This document shows positions 19,176 through 27,815 of a stretch of DNA of 64,000 nt, piece by piece. Positions within the stretch are counted from its first letter, which is position 1; every line of letters begins with the position of its first letter. The translations under genes were made by a program, and so were the position numbers. The DNA is from an uncultured Flavobacteriales bacterium (GTDB lineage Bacteria; Bacteroidota; Bacteroidia; Flavobacteriales; CAJXXR01): positions 1-64,000 of the forward strand of contig CAJXXR010000015.1 of assembly GCA_913063375.1 (NCBI GenBank). The letters are read 5' to 3'. Under the pieces are notes generated by a model, which did no database searches, was not told the DNA's origin, and was given only the letters and a program-made list of their open reading frames with translations.

Positions 19176-22100
19176 ATGAAAATGTCCCCTTTCAGAATTG
19201 CAGGTACTTGCTTCCTATCTTTTATATTGCTTCTTACTTCTTGTGAATCACCAGAGTCAAAAAAACTAAAGGCACTTCCTAAGGATAAATTATTCACCAA
19301 AATCCCATCCAAATTATCTGGATTAGCTTTTAATAATAAGCTGACCAATAATTTTGCGACAAGACAAAACATCTTGGGCTATGAATATTTCTACAATGGC
19401 GCGGGAGTTTCTATTGGCGACATCAACAATGATGGTCTACCAGACATTTTGATGACTGGAAATATGGTTAGCAATAAGCTATACCTAAATAAAGGTAACC
19501 TACAATTTGAAGACATTACCAAAGAAGCTGGACTAATCTCAAAGCATTGGTCTACGGGAGCTACTATGGCAGACGTAAATCAAGATGGATATTTGGATAT
19601 TTATATTTGTAATTCCGGCTACAAACTAGACCCAAATACTAGACCGAATCAATTTTATATCAATAATGGAGATTTAACCTTCACGGAATCGGCTAAACAA
19701 TACGGTATACAAGATAACAATAGCTCTACCCAATCAGCATTCTTAGATTATGATTCCGATGGTGATCTAGATCTTTATGTAATGAACCACTCTACTTATT
19801 ATGAAATGTCTTTAAAGGATGTTTTCGCATTGATAGAAGATGAGAAGGAGTTGAATAAGGTATCTAGTCATTTATATCGCAACAACGGGGATGGTTCTTT
19901 TTCAGACGTAACGGATGAAGCTGGATTACTGAATTACGGATTTGGTTTGGGATTGGTAGTCAGTGATATCAATTCGGATGGTCTACCTGATATTTATGTA
20001 ACGAATGATTATGATGTACCAGATTTCATGTACATCAATCAAGGAGACGGAACATTTAAGGATAAGATCAAAAAGAGAACGAAGCATATTTCATGGTTCG
20101 GAATGGGCTGTGATATCGCCGATATCAATAATGATGGAGCTATGGAAATTGGTGTTGTAGATATGACGCCAAATGACCATTTCAGAAGTAAAACTTTGAT
20201 GAAATCAATGAATACTGATTTGGCAAAGTTCCTAGTTTCCGGAATGAAAAGACAGCATCAGTATATGTTCAATAGCCTACAGCTGAATAATGGAAATGAC
20301 TACTTTTCCGATATAGCACTGATGGCTGATGTAGCCAAAACGGATTGGAGTTGGTCAGCATTATTTTCAGATTTGGATAATGATGGTTATAAAGATTACT
20401 TCGTAACAAACGGTTTTAGAAAATATTTCTCGGACAATGATTTCCAAGGTAGATTGGATAAGATGCTTAATAGCAAAACCCCTGTTTCAAGACCTGAAAT
20501 GGATGCATTAATTGATGGAATGCCTGATGTTAAAATTCCCAATGTACTTTTTAGGAATAATGGAGACCTAACATTTAATGATATCTCCACAGACGCAGGT
20601 TTAGACTTTGGTACTTATTCAAATGGAGCTTCCATCGCAGATTTAGATGGTGATGGTGATTTGGATATAGTGGTAAATAATATTGATCAAAAAATGTTAT
20701 TATACCGAAACAACAGTGAAAGTCTAAATGGAAACAACTATTTACAGATTAAATTAAATGGACAATCTTTAAATGCCAAGGTGACCCTTCATTATGGGGA
20801 TGGTGAGATTCAAGTTCAAGAACTAACAGCTACAAGAGGTTTTCAATCTTCAGTACCCCACACGTTACACTTTGGATTAAAAGACCATACTACGGTTGAT
20901 CAAGTTGAAATTGAATGGCTAGACGGAACCTATCAAAGCGTTCCAAATGTAAAGGCCAATCAGCTAGTTGCCTTAAACAAGGAACATACAGGTGAAAAAG
21001 AAAGCCCTCAAAAGAATCTAATGGTTTATATGGAAAACCACAAAACCTTTGGTTTCGAATTTACACACAAAGAAAACACCCACGATGATTATGCTGAGGA
21101 AGTACTACTTCCCCACTCTCAATCGCATCTGGGACCATTTAGTACTACAGGAGATATCAATGGGGATGGACTAGAAGATGTATTTATTGGGGGAGCAAAA
21201 GACCAAGCAGGTATCATCTATGTACAAAATACCAGACGTAAATTTAACCAATTAAATTGCCCAGCACTAGAAGTAGATAAAGGATCAGAAGATATGAGCG
21301 CCTTATTCTTTGACGCTGATGGTGATAAGGATCTAGACCTATATATTGTGAGCGGTGGTGGAAGTGATTTCAAAATCAACGCTCCAGAACTGCAAGACAG
21401 ACTATATATCAATGATGGAAAAGGGAATTTCACAAAAAGTAAATCTTCCCTTCCGAAAATGATAAGTAGTGGATTAAAAGTTAAGGCGAATGATATTGAT
21501 CATGATGGAGATTTAGATCTATTTGTTGGTGGAAGAACCACTCCTGGTCAATATCCTTATACCCCTAAAAGTTACCTGTTGGAAAATAGAAATGGTAAAT
21601 TCTTTGACATCACCAGCGAAAAGGGTGTAGGCCTTTCAGATATTGGAATGGTGACTGATTTTGTTTGGTCTGATTTTGATGGAGACAATGTCAAAGATTT
21701 AATAGTTGTTGGTGAATGGATGCCAATTAGCTATTACGTTAACAAGGATGGTAAACTTATCGACAAAACTACGACCTACAATCCTAAGAATCATTCAGGG
21801 TGGTGGTATAGTATTGAAGCTAGCGATTTAGACAAAGATGGTGACGATGACTATATCGTTGGAAATATTGGGTTAAATAATAAGTTCCATCCTAGTAAGA
21901 AAAAACCGCTAAACATCTACGCAAACGATTTTGATCAAAATGGTAAATACGACATTGTATTAAGTTCTTTCTATAAAGGAAAAGAGGTTCCAATGAGAGG
22001 AAAAGAATGTTCTACTCAGCAGATTCCAGATATTTCGGAAAAATTCCCGAGTTATGAATCTTTTGCGAATGCCTCTTTAGAAGATGTCTACGGAAAGAAA

Positions 22101-22508
22101 CAACTGGAAGATGGTTTGCATCTACAAGCAAATACTTTCCAATCTGTCGCCTTGATAAACAATGCAGGTATAATGGAAGTAAAACCATTGCCAAATATTG
22201 CTCAAATGGGACCGATCAACAAAACCCTAATTACCGACGTAAATAAAGATGGTTATCCCGATCTTATTATTGGAGGTAATATGTTTGAAGTAGAATTTGA
22301 AACAACGCGCTATGACGCCTCAATTGGATCTGTCCTAACAGGAGATGGAAAAGGTAATTTTGAAGTCCTAAGCACAAGGAATTCCAGCTTATTCCTTCCA
22401 TTAAATCTAAAAGACATGAATTGGATCACCGTTGGAAAACAAAAGAAGAAATACTTCATTATTACGAACAATAATAAAAGCGTACAATTAGGATCCGTGA
22501 TTCAATAA
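19176..22508 (+). CDS. FG-GAP/VCBS repeat and ASPIC-UnbV lipoprotein, paralog 3
   Basis: A 1110-residue lipoprotein (lipobox LLLTSC, Cys24), the third tandem copy. It keeps the calcium-loop repeats, the ASPIC/UnbV domain (VTLHYGDGEIQVQEL) and the NIGLNNKFHPS and MRGKECSTQQIP blocks. It is clearly more diverged than copies 1 and 2 are from each other, most visibly near the C-terminus (VGKQKKKYFIITNNNKSVQLG). The 107 bases upstream show no clear hairpin, so read-through from paralog 2 is possible. A bidirectional terminator lies directly downstream. Ligand or substrate unknown. Confidence 0.85.
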   Translation: MKMSPFRIAGTCFLSFILLLTSCESPESKKLKALPKDKLFTKIPSKLSGLAFNNKLTNNFATRQNILGYEYFYNGAGVSIGDINNDGLPDILMTGNMVSNKLYLNKGNLQFEDITKEAGLISKHWSTGATMADVNQDGYLDIYICNSGYKLDPNTRPNQFYINNGDLTFTESAKQYGIQDNNSSTQSAFLDYDSDGDLDLYVMNHSTYYEMSLKDVFALIEDEKELNKVSSHLYRNNGDGSFSDVTDEAGLLNYGFGLGLVVSDINSDGLPDIYVTNDYDVPDFMYINQGDGTFKDKIKKRTKHISWFGMGCDIADINNDGAMEIGVVDMTPNDHFRSKTLMKSMNTDLAKFLVSGMKRQHQYMFNSLQLNNGNDYFSDIALMADVAKTDWSWSALFSDLDNDGYKDYFVTNGFRKYFSDNDFQGRLDKMLNSKTPVSRPEMDALIDGMPDVKIPNVLFRNNGDLTFNDISTDAGLDFGTYSNGASIADLDGDGDLDIVVNNIDQKMLLYRNNSESLNGNNYLQIKLNGQSLNAKVTLHYGDGEIQVQELTATRGFQSSVPHTLHFGLKDHTTVDQVEIEWLDGTYQSVPNVKANQLVALNKEHTGEKESPQKNLMVYMENHKTFGFEFTHKENTHDDYAEEVLLPHSQSHLGPFSTTGDINGDGLEDVFIGGAKDQAGIIYVQNTRRKFNQLNCPALEVDKGSEDMSALFFDADGDKDLDLYIVSGGGSDFKINAPELQDRLYINDGKGNFTKSKSSLPKMISSGLKVKANDIDHDGDLDLFVGGRTTPGQYPYTPKSYLLENRNGKFFDITSEKGVGLSDIGMVTDFVWSDFDGDNVKDLIVVGEWMPISYYVNKDGKLIDKTTTYNPKNHSGWWYSIEASDLDKDGDDDYIVGNIGLNNKFHPSKKKPLNIYANDFDQNGKYDIVLSSFYKGKEVPMRGKECSTQQIPDISEKFPSYESFANASLEDVYGKKQLEDGLHLQANTFQSVALINNAGIMEVKPLPNIAQMGPINKTLITDVNKDGYPDLIIGGNMFEVEFETTRYDASIGSVLTGDGKGNFEVLSTRNSSLFLPLNLKDMNWITVGKQKKKYFIITNNNKSVQLGSVIQ

Positions 22509-22516
22509 TATTCAAA

Positions 22517-22548
22517 AAAAAAGCCTGTTTTACAACAGGCTTTTTTTT
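22517..22548. terminator. Bidirectional terminator
   Basis: The 8-bp stem AGCCTGTT/AACAGGCT with a 4-base loop is flanked by an A-run on the left and a T-run on the right. It separates the FG-GAP array from the leftward ABC ATPase gene and can serve both. Confidence 0.85.
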
Positions 22549-23176
22549 ATTTCTTATGCTTAAATTTTGTAAGGTCTACAATATGCTTACAAAAAAAGGC
22601 TTCTGTCTCCACTTGATTGGAAGCTACAATGATAAGATGATCATTCTTGAATTTGGCAATTAAACCAGCATACCACTCCTCTCCTGCCTTATCTAAATTC
22701 GAACAAGGTTCATCAAATAATAATATTGGCACATCTGTAATGAAAGCCAATGCTAGTTTTAATCTTTGCTTCATCCCTGAAGAAAAATTCTGAATAGGCT
22801 TATTCTTGGATGACTCCAACATTGCCAACTCTATCAATTCCTTCGATCCATAGCCCGCTTTCATTTTTTTAAACTTACTATAGAAATCTAATAATTCGGG
22901 TATGGTGAATTCCTCTATCATTTTTGAAAATGGTGAAATGATAGATATGTACTTATAAATTTCTTCAGGTGCTATTTCAGCTTCATCCTTAAAGTAGGTT
23001 ACCGTTCCCTTTGCTGCCTTTTCAGAACATGAAATGATACGTAATAAGGTAGACTTCCCTGAACCGTTAAAACCTGAAAGCAAATAATGCTCTCCCATAA
23101 AAAAAGAAAAGCAAAGACGGGTAAACACCCGTTCTTTGCCATATTTCTTTTCTATATCCTTAAGTACAATTTGCAT
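22547..23176 (-). CDS. ABC transporter ATP-binding protein
   Basis: A 209-residue single ATPase domain. Walker A GFNGSGKST is at residues 35-43, the signature is NFSSGMKQRL, and Walker B is ILLFDEP followed by CSNLDKAG. It resembles the short CcmA-like ATPases that pair with separate membrane subunits, but no permease gene is in the neighbourhood. The single base between its ATG and the lpxA stop shows that it is the last gene of the lipid A operon. The transported substrate cannot be deduced; a role in envelope assembly is suggested only by position. Confidence 0.82.
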   Translation of the reverse strand: MQIVLKDIEKKYGKERVFTRLCFSFFMGEHYLLSGFNGSGKSTLLRIISCSEKAAKGTVTYFKDEAEIAPEEIYKYISIISPFSKMIEEFTIPELLDFYSKFKKMKAGYGSKELIELAMLESSKNKPIQNFSSGMKQRLKLALAFITDVPILLFDEPCSNLDKAGEEWYAGLIAKFKNDHLIIVASNQVETEAFFCKHIVDLTKFKHKK

Positions 23177-23177
23177 G

Positions 23178-23960
23178 TTATCCGCGAATATAACCTTTCA
23201 TTACACCTCGCTTAGATTGCTGAACGAAGAAAATAATTTGATCTCGTTCTTTTGAAGCAGACATTTCCGCTTCAATTACTTCAATCGCCTTAGAGTTATT
23301 ATAATCAGATTGGAATAGGATTCTATATATCTGTTGAATCTCGGCAATTTTCTCAGATGTAAATCCTCTTCTTCTCAAACCAATTGAGTTGATTCCAACA
23401 AATGATAATGGCTCCTTAGACGCTTTTACAAACGGCGGGACATCCTTTCTTACCAAAGAACCACCACTAATCATGGCATGGTCTCCAATATTTACAAATT
23501 GATGCACTGCAGATAGTCCACTAATTATAGCGTGATCACCGATGGTTACATGCCCACCTAAGGCAACACCGTTTACGATAATTACACTATCTCCGATTTT
23601 ACAATCATGTGCAATGTGAGAATAAGCCATCAATAAACAATTTTTACCAACTACTGTTTTACCAGTTGCATTGGTACCTCTGTTTATTGTTACACATTCT
23701 CTAATAGTTGTTCCATCACCAATTTCAACAATACTATCCTCACCATCAAATTTTAGATCCTGAGGAATTGCAGAAATTACGGCACCAGGAAAAACTCTAC
23801 AGTTTTTACCAATTCTTGCACCTTCCATGATGGTAACATTGGATCCTATCCAAGTTCCTTCACCGATTTCTACATTTTTATGAATAGTACAAAATGGCTC
23901 AACAACTACGTTGCTAGCTATTTTTGCTTGTGGGTGAATATATGCTAGAGGCTGATTCAT
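23178..23960 (-). CDS. lpxA: UDP-N-acetylglucosamine O-acyltransferase
   Basis: A 260-residue left-handed beta-helix enzyme that transfers a 3-hydroxyacyl chain from acyl-ACP to UDP-GlcNAc, the first step of lipid A synthesis in the cytoplasm. Hexapeptide repeats run over roughly residues 5-190. The IRECVTINRGT segment, the GGHVTIGDHAIISGLSAVHQFV segment with the catalytic histidine region, and the helical C-terminal tail are typical. Length is normal. It lies three bases after lpxC-fabZ and one base before the ABC ATPase gene, in the order lpxD, lpxC-fabZ, lpxA. Confidence 0.95.
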   Translation of the reverse strand: MNQPLAYIHPQAKIASNVVVEPFCTIHKNVEIGEGTWIGSNVTIMEGARIGKNCRVFPGAVISAIPQDLKFDGEDSIVEIGDGTTIRECVTINRGTNATGKTVVGKNCLLMAYSHIAHDCKIGDSVIIVNGVALGGHVTIGDHAIISGLSAVHQFVNIGDHAMISGGSLVRKDVPPFVKASKEPLSFVGINSIGLRRRGFTSEKIAEIQQIYRILFQSDYNNSKAIEVIEAEMSASKERDQIIFFVQQSKRGVMKGYIRG

Positions 23961-23963
23961 AAT

Positions 23964-25358
23964 TTAGCTATTTTTTTTTGCAATTTGAGCCATCAATTCA
24001 GCTTCCATTACGACATTATCTCCTACATAGGCCTTTCCACCCATATGGCATATCCCACGTCTAATTGGGGATAATAATTTTAAATCAAAAATTAAAGTAT
24101 CACCAGGAAGTACTTTCCTCTTGAATTTCACCTTGTCCACCTTCATAAAATAAGTAAGGTATTCTTCAGGATTATCAACAGTACTTAATATCAATACCCC
24201 ACCTGCTTGTGCCATAGCTTCAATTTGCAAAACACCTGGCATAACCGGTGCACCTGGGAAATGTCCTTCAAAAAACGGTTCATTCATAGTAACGTTTTTT
24301 AAACCTACCACGTGATCATCCGATAATTCAAGGATTTTATCAACCAATAAAAATGGAGGTCGATGCGGCAAAATATTCATTATTTGATGAATATCCAAGA
24401 CGGGCTCCCCATTAACATTAAATTGAGGTATTTGATTCTTCATTTCTTTGGTAATTACTTTCTTAATAATCTTTGCAAAATTGGTATTAGGTCCATGACC
24501 AGGTTTCGTTGCTATAACTCTACCCTTGATCGGTTTTCCTACCAAAGCAAGATCACCAACGATATCTAATAGCTTATGTCTTGCTGCTTCATTGGAATGA
24601 CGTAATTCCAAATTATTTAAAACACCGTTCTCTTGAACTTCAACTTCTTCCTTATCGAAAACCTGCGCTAAGTTCTTCAATTCTTCCTTAGAAATACTTC
24701 TATCCACATAAACAATAGCATTGTTCATGTCTCCACCTTTAATAAGGTTATGCTCTATTAATGTTTCCAACTCGTGTAAGAAACAAAATGTTCTAGATGA
24801 AGAAAACTCTGATTCAAAGTCGCTAATATCATTCATAATAGCGTGCTGAGTATTCAGAACCTCGGTGTTATAATCCACCATACAGGTGATCTCATAACGC
24901 TCAGAAGGAATTAACAAAAGTTCCACTCCCAATTCTGGATCCGCATAACGAATAGGCTCCTTTACTACGAAATATTCACGTTCAGCCGATTGCTCTTGGA
25001 TACCTGCTTCCTTCAATTTCTCAATGAAAGGATATGAACTACCATCCATTATCGGAGGCTCTGAGCCATCCAATTCTATCAATACATTATCTATTGATAA
25101 ACCAACCAATGCCGCTAAAACATGCTCCGTAGTATTCACCTCTACACCATTAAAGTCCAGGGTTGTACCACGTTCTGTTTTAGTGACCAAATTAGCATCA
25201 GCCTTAACAATAGGCTTACCCTCTAAATCGGCACGCTGGAATCTATATCCGTGATTTTCAGGTGCAGGATGAAAAATAAGTTTCACCTTTTTCCCTGTGT
25301 GTAAACCAATACCATTGACTTCCACACTATTCCTGATGGTTCTTTGTTTAGCTTCCAT
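23964..25358 (-). CDS. lpxC/fabZ: Bifunctional LpxC deacetylase / FabZ dehydratase
   Basis: A 464-residue fusion, the standard Bacteroidota form. The N-terminal ~300 residues are UDP-3-O-acyl-GlcNAc deacetylase, the committed zinc-dependent step of lipid A synthesis. Zinc ligands are expected in NTTEHVLAAL and in RHKLLDIVGD, and the catalytic His in KPGHGPNTNF. The C-terminal ~150 residues are 3-hydroxyacyl-ACP dehydratase, with the active-site His in ILPHRPPFLLVDK and the Glu in GVLQIEAMAQAGG. Joining the two links lipid A commitment to fatty acid elongation. The ATG overlaps the lpxD stop by one base (TAATG), indicating coupled translation. Confidence 0.95.
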   Translation of the reverse strand: MEAKQRTIRNSVEVNGIGLHTGKKVKLIFHPAPENHGYRFQRADLEGKPIVKADANLVTKTERGTTLDFNGVEVNTTEHVLAALVGLSIDNVLIELDGSEPPIMDGSSYPFIEKLKEAGIQEQSAEREYFVVKEPIRYADPELGVELLLIPSERYEITCMVDYNTEVLNTQHAIMNDISDFESEFSSSRTFCFLHELETLIEHNLIKGGDMNNAIVYVDRSISKEELKNLAQVFDKEEVEVQENGVLNNLELRHSNEAARHKLLDIVGDLALVGKPIKGRVIATKPGHGPNTNFAKIIKKVITKEMKNQIPQFNVNGEPVLDIHQIMNILPHRPPFLLVDKILELSDDHVVGLKNVTMNEPFFEGHFPGAPVMPGVLQIEAMAQAGGVLILSTVDNPEEYLTYFMKVDKVKFKRKVLPGDTLIFDLKLLSPIRRGICHMGGKAYVGDNVVMEAELMAQIAKKNS

Positions 25359-26389
25359 TATTTATCGTCTGATAACACTATTTTCTCCAAGTCCTTTAAT
25401 CGTCCAACTAATCCAGGTAGTTGCCTGAAGTAGATATATGAACGTTGGAAATTTTTATGATCAAATGCATAGAGTCCCATGACTGTCTGATCGCTTTTTA
25501 CGCTATTAGTAACTCCAGATCTTGCACCAACCTTTACATTATCACCTAAGGTAATATGACCGGCAACGGCAACCTGACCACCTAACATACAATTCGCACC
25601 TAATTTCGAAGAACCAGCAACACCACTCTGAGCAGCCATTACTGTATTTTCACCGATTTCAACATTGTGTGCTACTTGAATCAAATTATCCAATTTTGCT
25701 CCTTTACGAATGATAGTTGATCCAATTGTAGCTCTATCAATGGTTGAATTTGCACCAATCTCTACGAATTCTTCAATAACTACATTCCCAATTTGTGCAA
25801 TTTTCTGATAATCTTTAGACTCACGCGGAGCAAATCCAAAACCATCACTTCCAATTACAACTCCAGCATGAACTGTACAATTGTCTCCAATGACACAATC
25901 ATGATATATTTTAACACCAGGATAAATGATGGTATTATCTCCAATGGTAACATTATCCCCAATATAACATTGTGGATAAACTTTAACATTGTTCCCTATC
26001 TTAACATTTTCACCAATATAAGACATCGCGCCAATATAAGGCGCTTCTCCCAATTGGGCTGTTTCATTGATAAAACTCGGTTGTTCGATTCCTTCCTTGT
26101 CAGTTCTCAATGACTCAACAAAGTTCAATAATTGTGCAAATGACTGATAAGAATCTTCTACTTTTATCAAAGTAGCCTTAATTTCTTTGTCAGGCTGAAA
26201 GTCAGCATTTACAATTACTACAGATGCATCTGTAGTATATATATAAGGGGTATATTTAGGATTTGCCAAGAAAGATAATGACCTTTCTGTGCCTTCTTCA
26301 ATCTTAGATAACTTATCTACAATTGCGTCAGGATTCCCAACAATTTCACCACTTAAAATTTCGGCAATCTGCTTTGCTTTAAATTCCAT
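25358..26389 (-). CDS. lpxD: UDP-3-O-acylglucosamine N-acyltransferase
   Basis: A 343-residue enzyme that adds the N-linked 3-hydroxyacyl chain in lipid A synthesis. An N-terminal uridine-binding domain (residues 1-100) is followed by a long left-handed beta-helix of hexapeptide repeats (ENVKIGNNVKVYP, GDNVTIGDNTIIYP). VAHNVEIGENTVMAAQSGVAG includes the catalytic His. I chose the ATG at 26389 over a TTG three codons upstream because it begins MEFKAKQIAEIL, the usual start. It follows the HD hydrolase gene by about 20 bases and overlaps lpxC-fabZ, as part of one leftward operon. Confidence 0.95.
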   Translation of the reverse strand: MEFKAKQIAEILSGEIVGNPDAIVDKLSKIEEGTERSLSFLANPKYTPYIYTTDASVVIVNADFQPDKEIKATLIKVEDSYQSFAQLLNFVESLRTDKEGIEQPSFINETAQLGEAPYIGAMSYIGENVKIGNNVKVYPQCYIGDNVTIGDNTIIYPGVKIYHDCVIGDNCTVHAGVVIGSDGFGFAPRESKDYQKIAQIGNVVIEEFVEIGANSTIDRATIGSTIIRKGAKLDNLIQVAHNVEIGENTVMAAQSGVAGSSKLGANCMLGGQVAVAGHITLGDNVKVGARSGVTNSVKSDQTVMGLYAFDHKNFQRSYIYFRQLPGLVGRLKDLEKIVLSDDK

Positions 26390-26410
26390 AGAAGGCAAAA
26401 ATAAAAAAAA

Positions 26411-27637
26411 TTAAAGATAGTCAGGAAAACATACGTATTCTTTCTCAACAGTTTGTGATAAAACTGACATATTCAGTTGATCTGCTGCATCCAACAGGTC
26501 AACTAATTTTCCATCTTTCTGAAGTAACAATATATTCTCTCGTTCCGCATTATAAGCCAAGTTCGTGATTTTTCCTTCTAGAATAAAATACTTCAATTCG
26601 GAGGCTTTTATCGGGTAATTGGCTAAAACTTGTTTTTTTAAAGATGAAACAAAATTTGAAGAGATTTCGTCATTTTGGAGCTGTATTTTAAATAAATTCC
26701 TATTTATTATGCGTTTACTGAGGTCTGAAAGAACAAAATCGTCATGATTTACCCACTCTTTTATACCAGAGATAACATCAAAATCATCCAAATGACAAAA
26801 TTTATCAAGCACCTCAGGTTTACTTTCAAAATCCTTCAAAGTCATTTCACTTTCCAAAAAATAAGCCAAGGAAGAAGTTGCAAAGACTTTTGTCCCATTC
26901 ATCGATAATTCTTTCGCCCTCTCAAGCACCTTCTCCAACATAAACTCTGCAGACAATACAGCCTTATGCAAATAGACTTGCCAATACATCAACCTTCTGG
27001 CAATAATGAATTTTTCTATAGAGTAGATGGCTTTCGATTCCACTACCAATTGATCATTTACAACATTCAACATAGATAATATTCTATCTGAATTTATAAC
27101 ACCTTCTGAAACCCCAGTATAAAAACTATCTCTTTTCAGATAATCCAAACGATCCATATCTAGTTGACTTGATATCAACTGATGTAAAAATTTACGAGAA
27201 TATTTACCCTCAAAAATTTCAATCGTCAAATCCAACTCTCCTTCAAACTCCTTATTAAAAAAGTCCATTAGAAGTTTAGAAATAGATTCATGGGAAATTT
27301 GATGAACAATAGAATGCTCCAAAGCATGTGAAAATGGGCCATGACCTATATCATGTAAAAGGATCGCACGGCATACAGCTATTTCCTCTTCCTCACTAAT
27401 GTGAACACCTTTAGTACGCAATATTTTCACCGCCTGTTGCATTAAATGATAGGCACCTATTGCATGGTGAAATCTCGTATGGTATGCCCCCGGGTATACC
27501 AAATAGGTTAGTCCCAATTGGCTGATCCGCCTTAATCTTTGAAAATAAGGATGTTCTATAATCGCAAAATCGATGGCATTCGACAGGTGGACAAAACCAT
27601 ATATAGGGTCATTTAAAATCTTGTTTTTCTGCTTCAA
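26411..27637 (-). CDS. HD-domain phosphohydrolase
   Basis: A 408-residue protein with the metal-binding HD signature: FHHAIGAYHLM, then ILLHDIGHGPFSHALEHS, then DMDRLDYLKRD. It belongs to the dGTPase/YdhJ-like HD group found next to lpxD in many Bacteroidota. Substrate specificity, nucleotide triphosphate or other phosphoester, cannot be read from the sequence. The start is a TTG at 27637; no upstream ATG exists in frame, and the family typically begins at K-x-KILNDPIYGF, as here. It heads the leftward lipid A operon, divergent from porX. Confidence 0.82.
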   Translation of the reverse strand: MKQKNKILNDPIYGFVHLSNAIDFAIIEHPYFQRLRRISQLGLTYLVYPGAYHTRFHHAIGAYHLMQQAVKILRTKGVHISEEEEIAVCRAILLHDIGHGPFSHALEHSIVHQISHESISKLLMDFFNKEFEGELDLTIEIFEGKYSRKFLHQLISSQLDMDRLDYLKRDSFYTGVSEGVINSDRILSMLNVVNDQLVVESKAIYSIEKFIIARRLMYWQVYLHKAVLSAEFMLEKVLERAKELSMNGTKVFATSSLAYFLESEMTLKDFESKPEVLDKFCHLDDFDVISGIKEWVNHDDFVLSDLSKRIINRNLFKIQLQNDEISSNFVSSLKKQVLANYPIKASELKYFILEGKITNLAYNAERENILLLQKDGKLVDLLDAADQLNMSVLSQTVEKEYVCFPDYL

Positions 27638-27815
27638 TTCTTCACAATTATTTTATATTTATACCTGAAGTATTTAAAAGTAATTTACCACTTCTCTCAA
27701 ATATAGGAAATGTATTTCGGTACCTTATTAAATTTCTATAAAATCAACTGTCAGATAGGACAATAATTAGAATAAACATCGGTTCTAATAGTCATAATAA
27801 CGAACATATAATAGA

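Noticed and set aside
12256..22508. The three large genes as a DNA tandem repeat
   Set aside because: They are diverged paralogous genes with separate starts and intergenic spacers rather than an exact repeat array.
26411..27637. HD hydrolase as a defence or CRISPR-associated nuclease
   Set aside because: It lies in the lipid A operon as in many Bacteroidota, with no Cas or toxin genes around.
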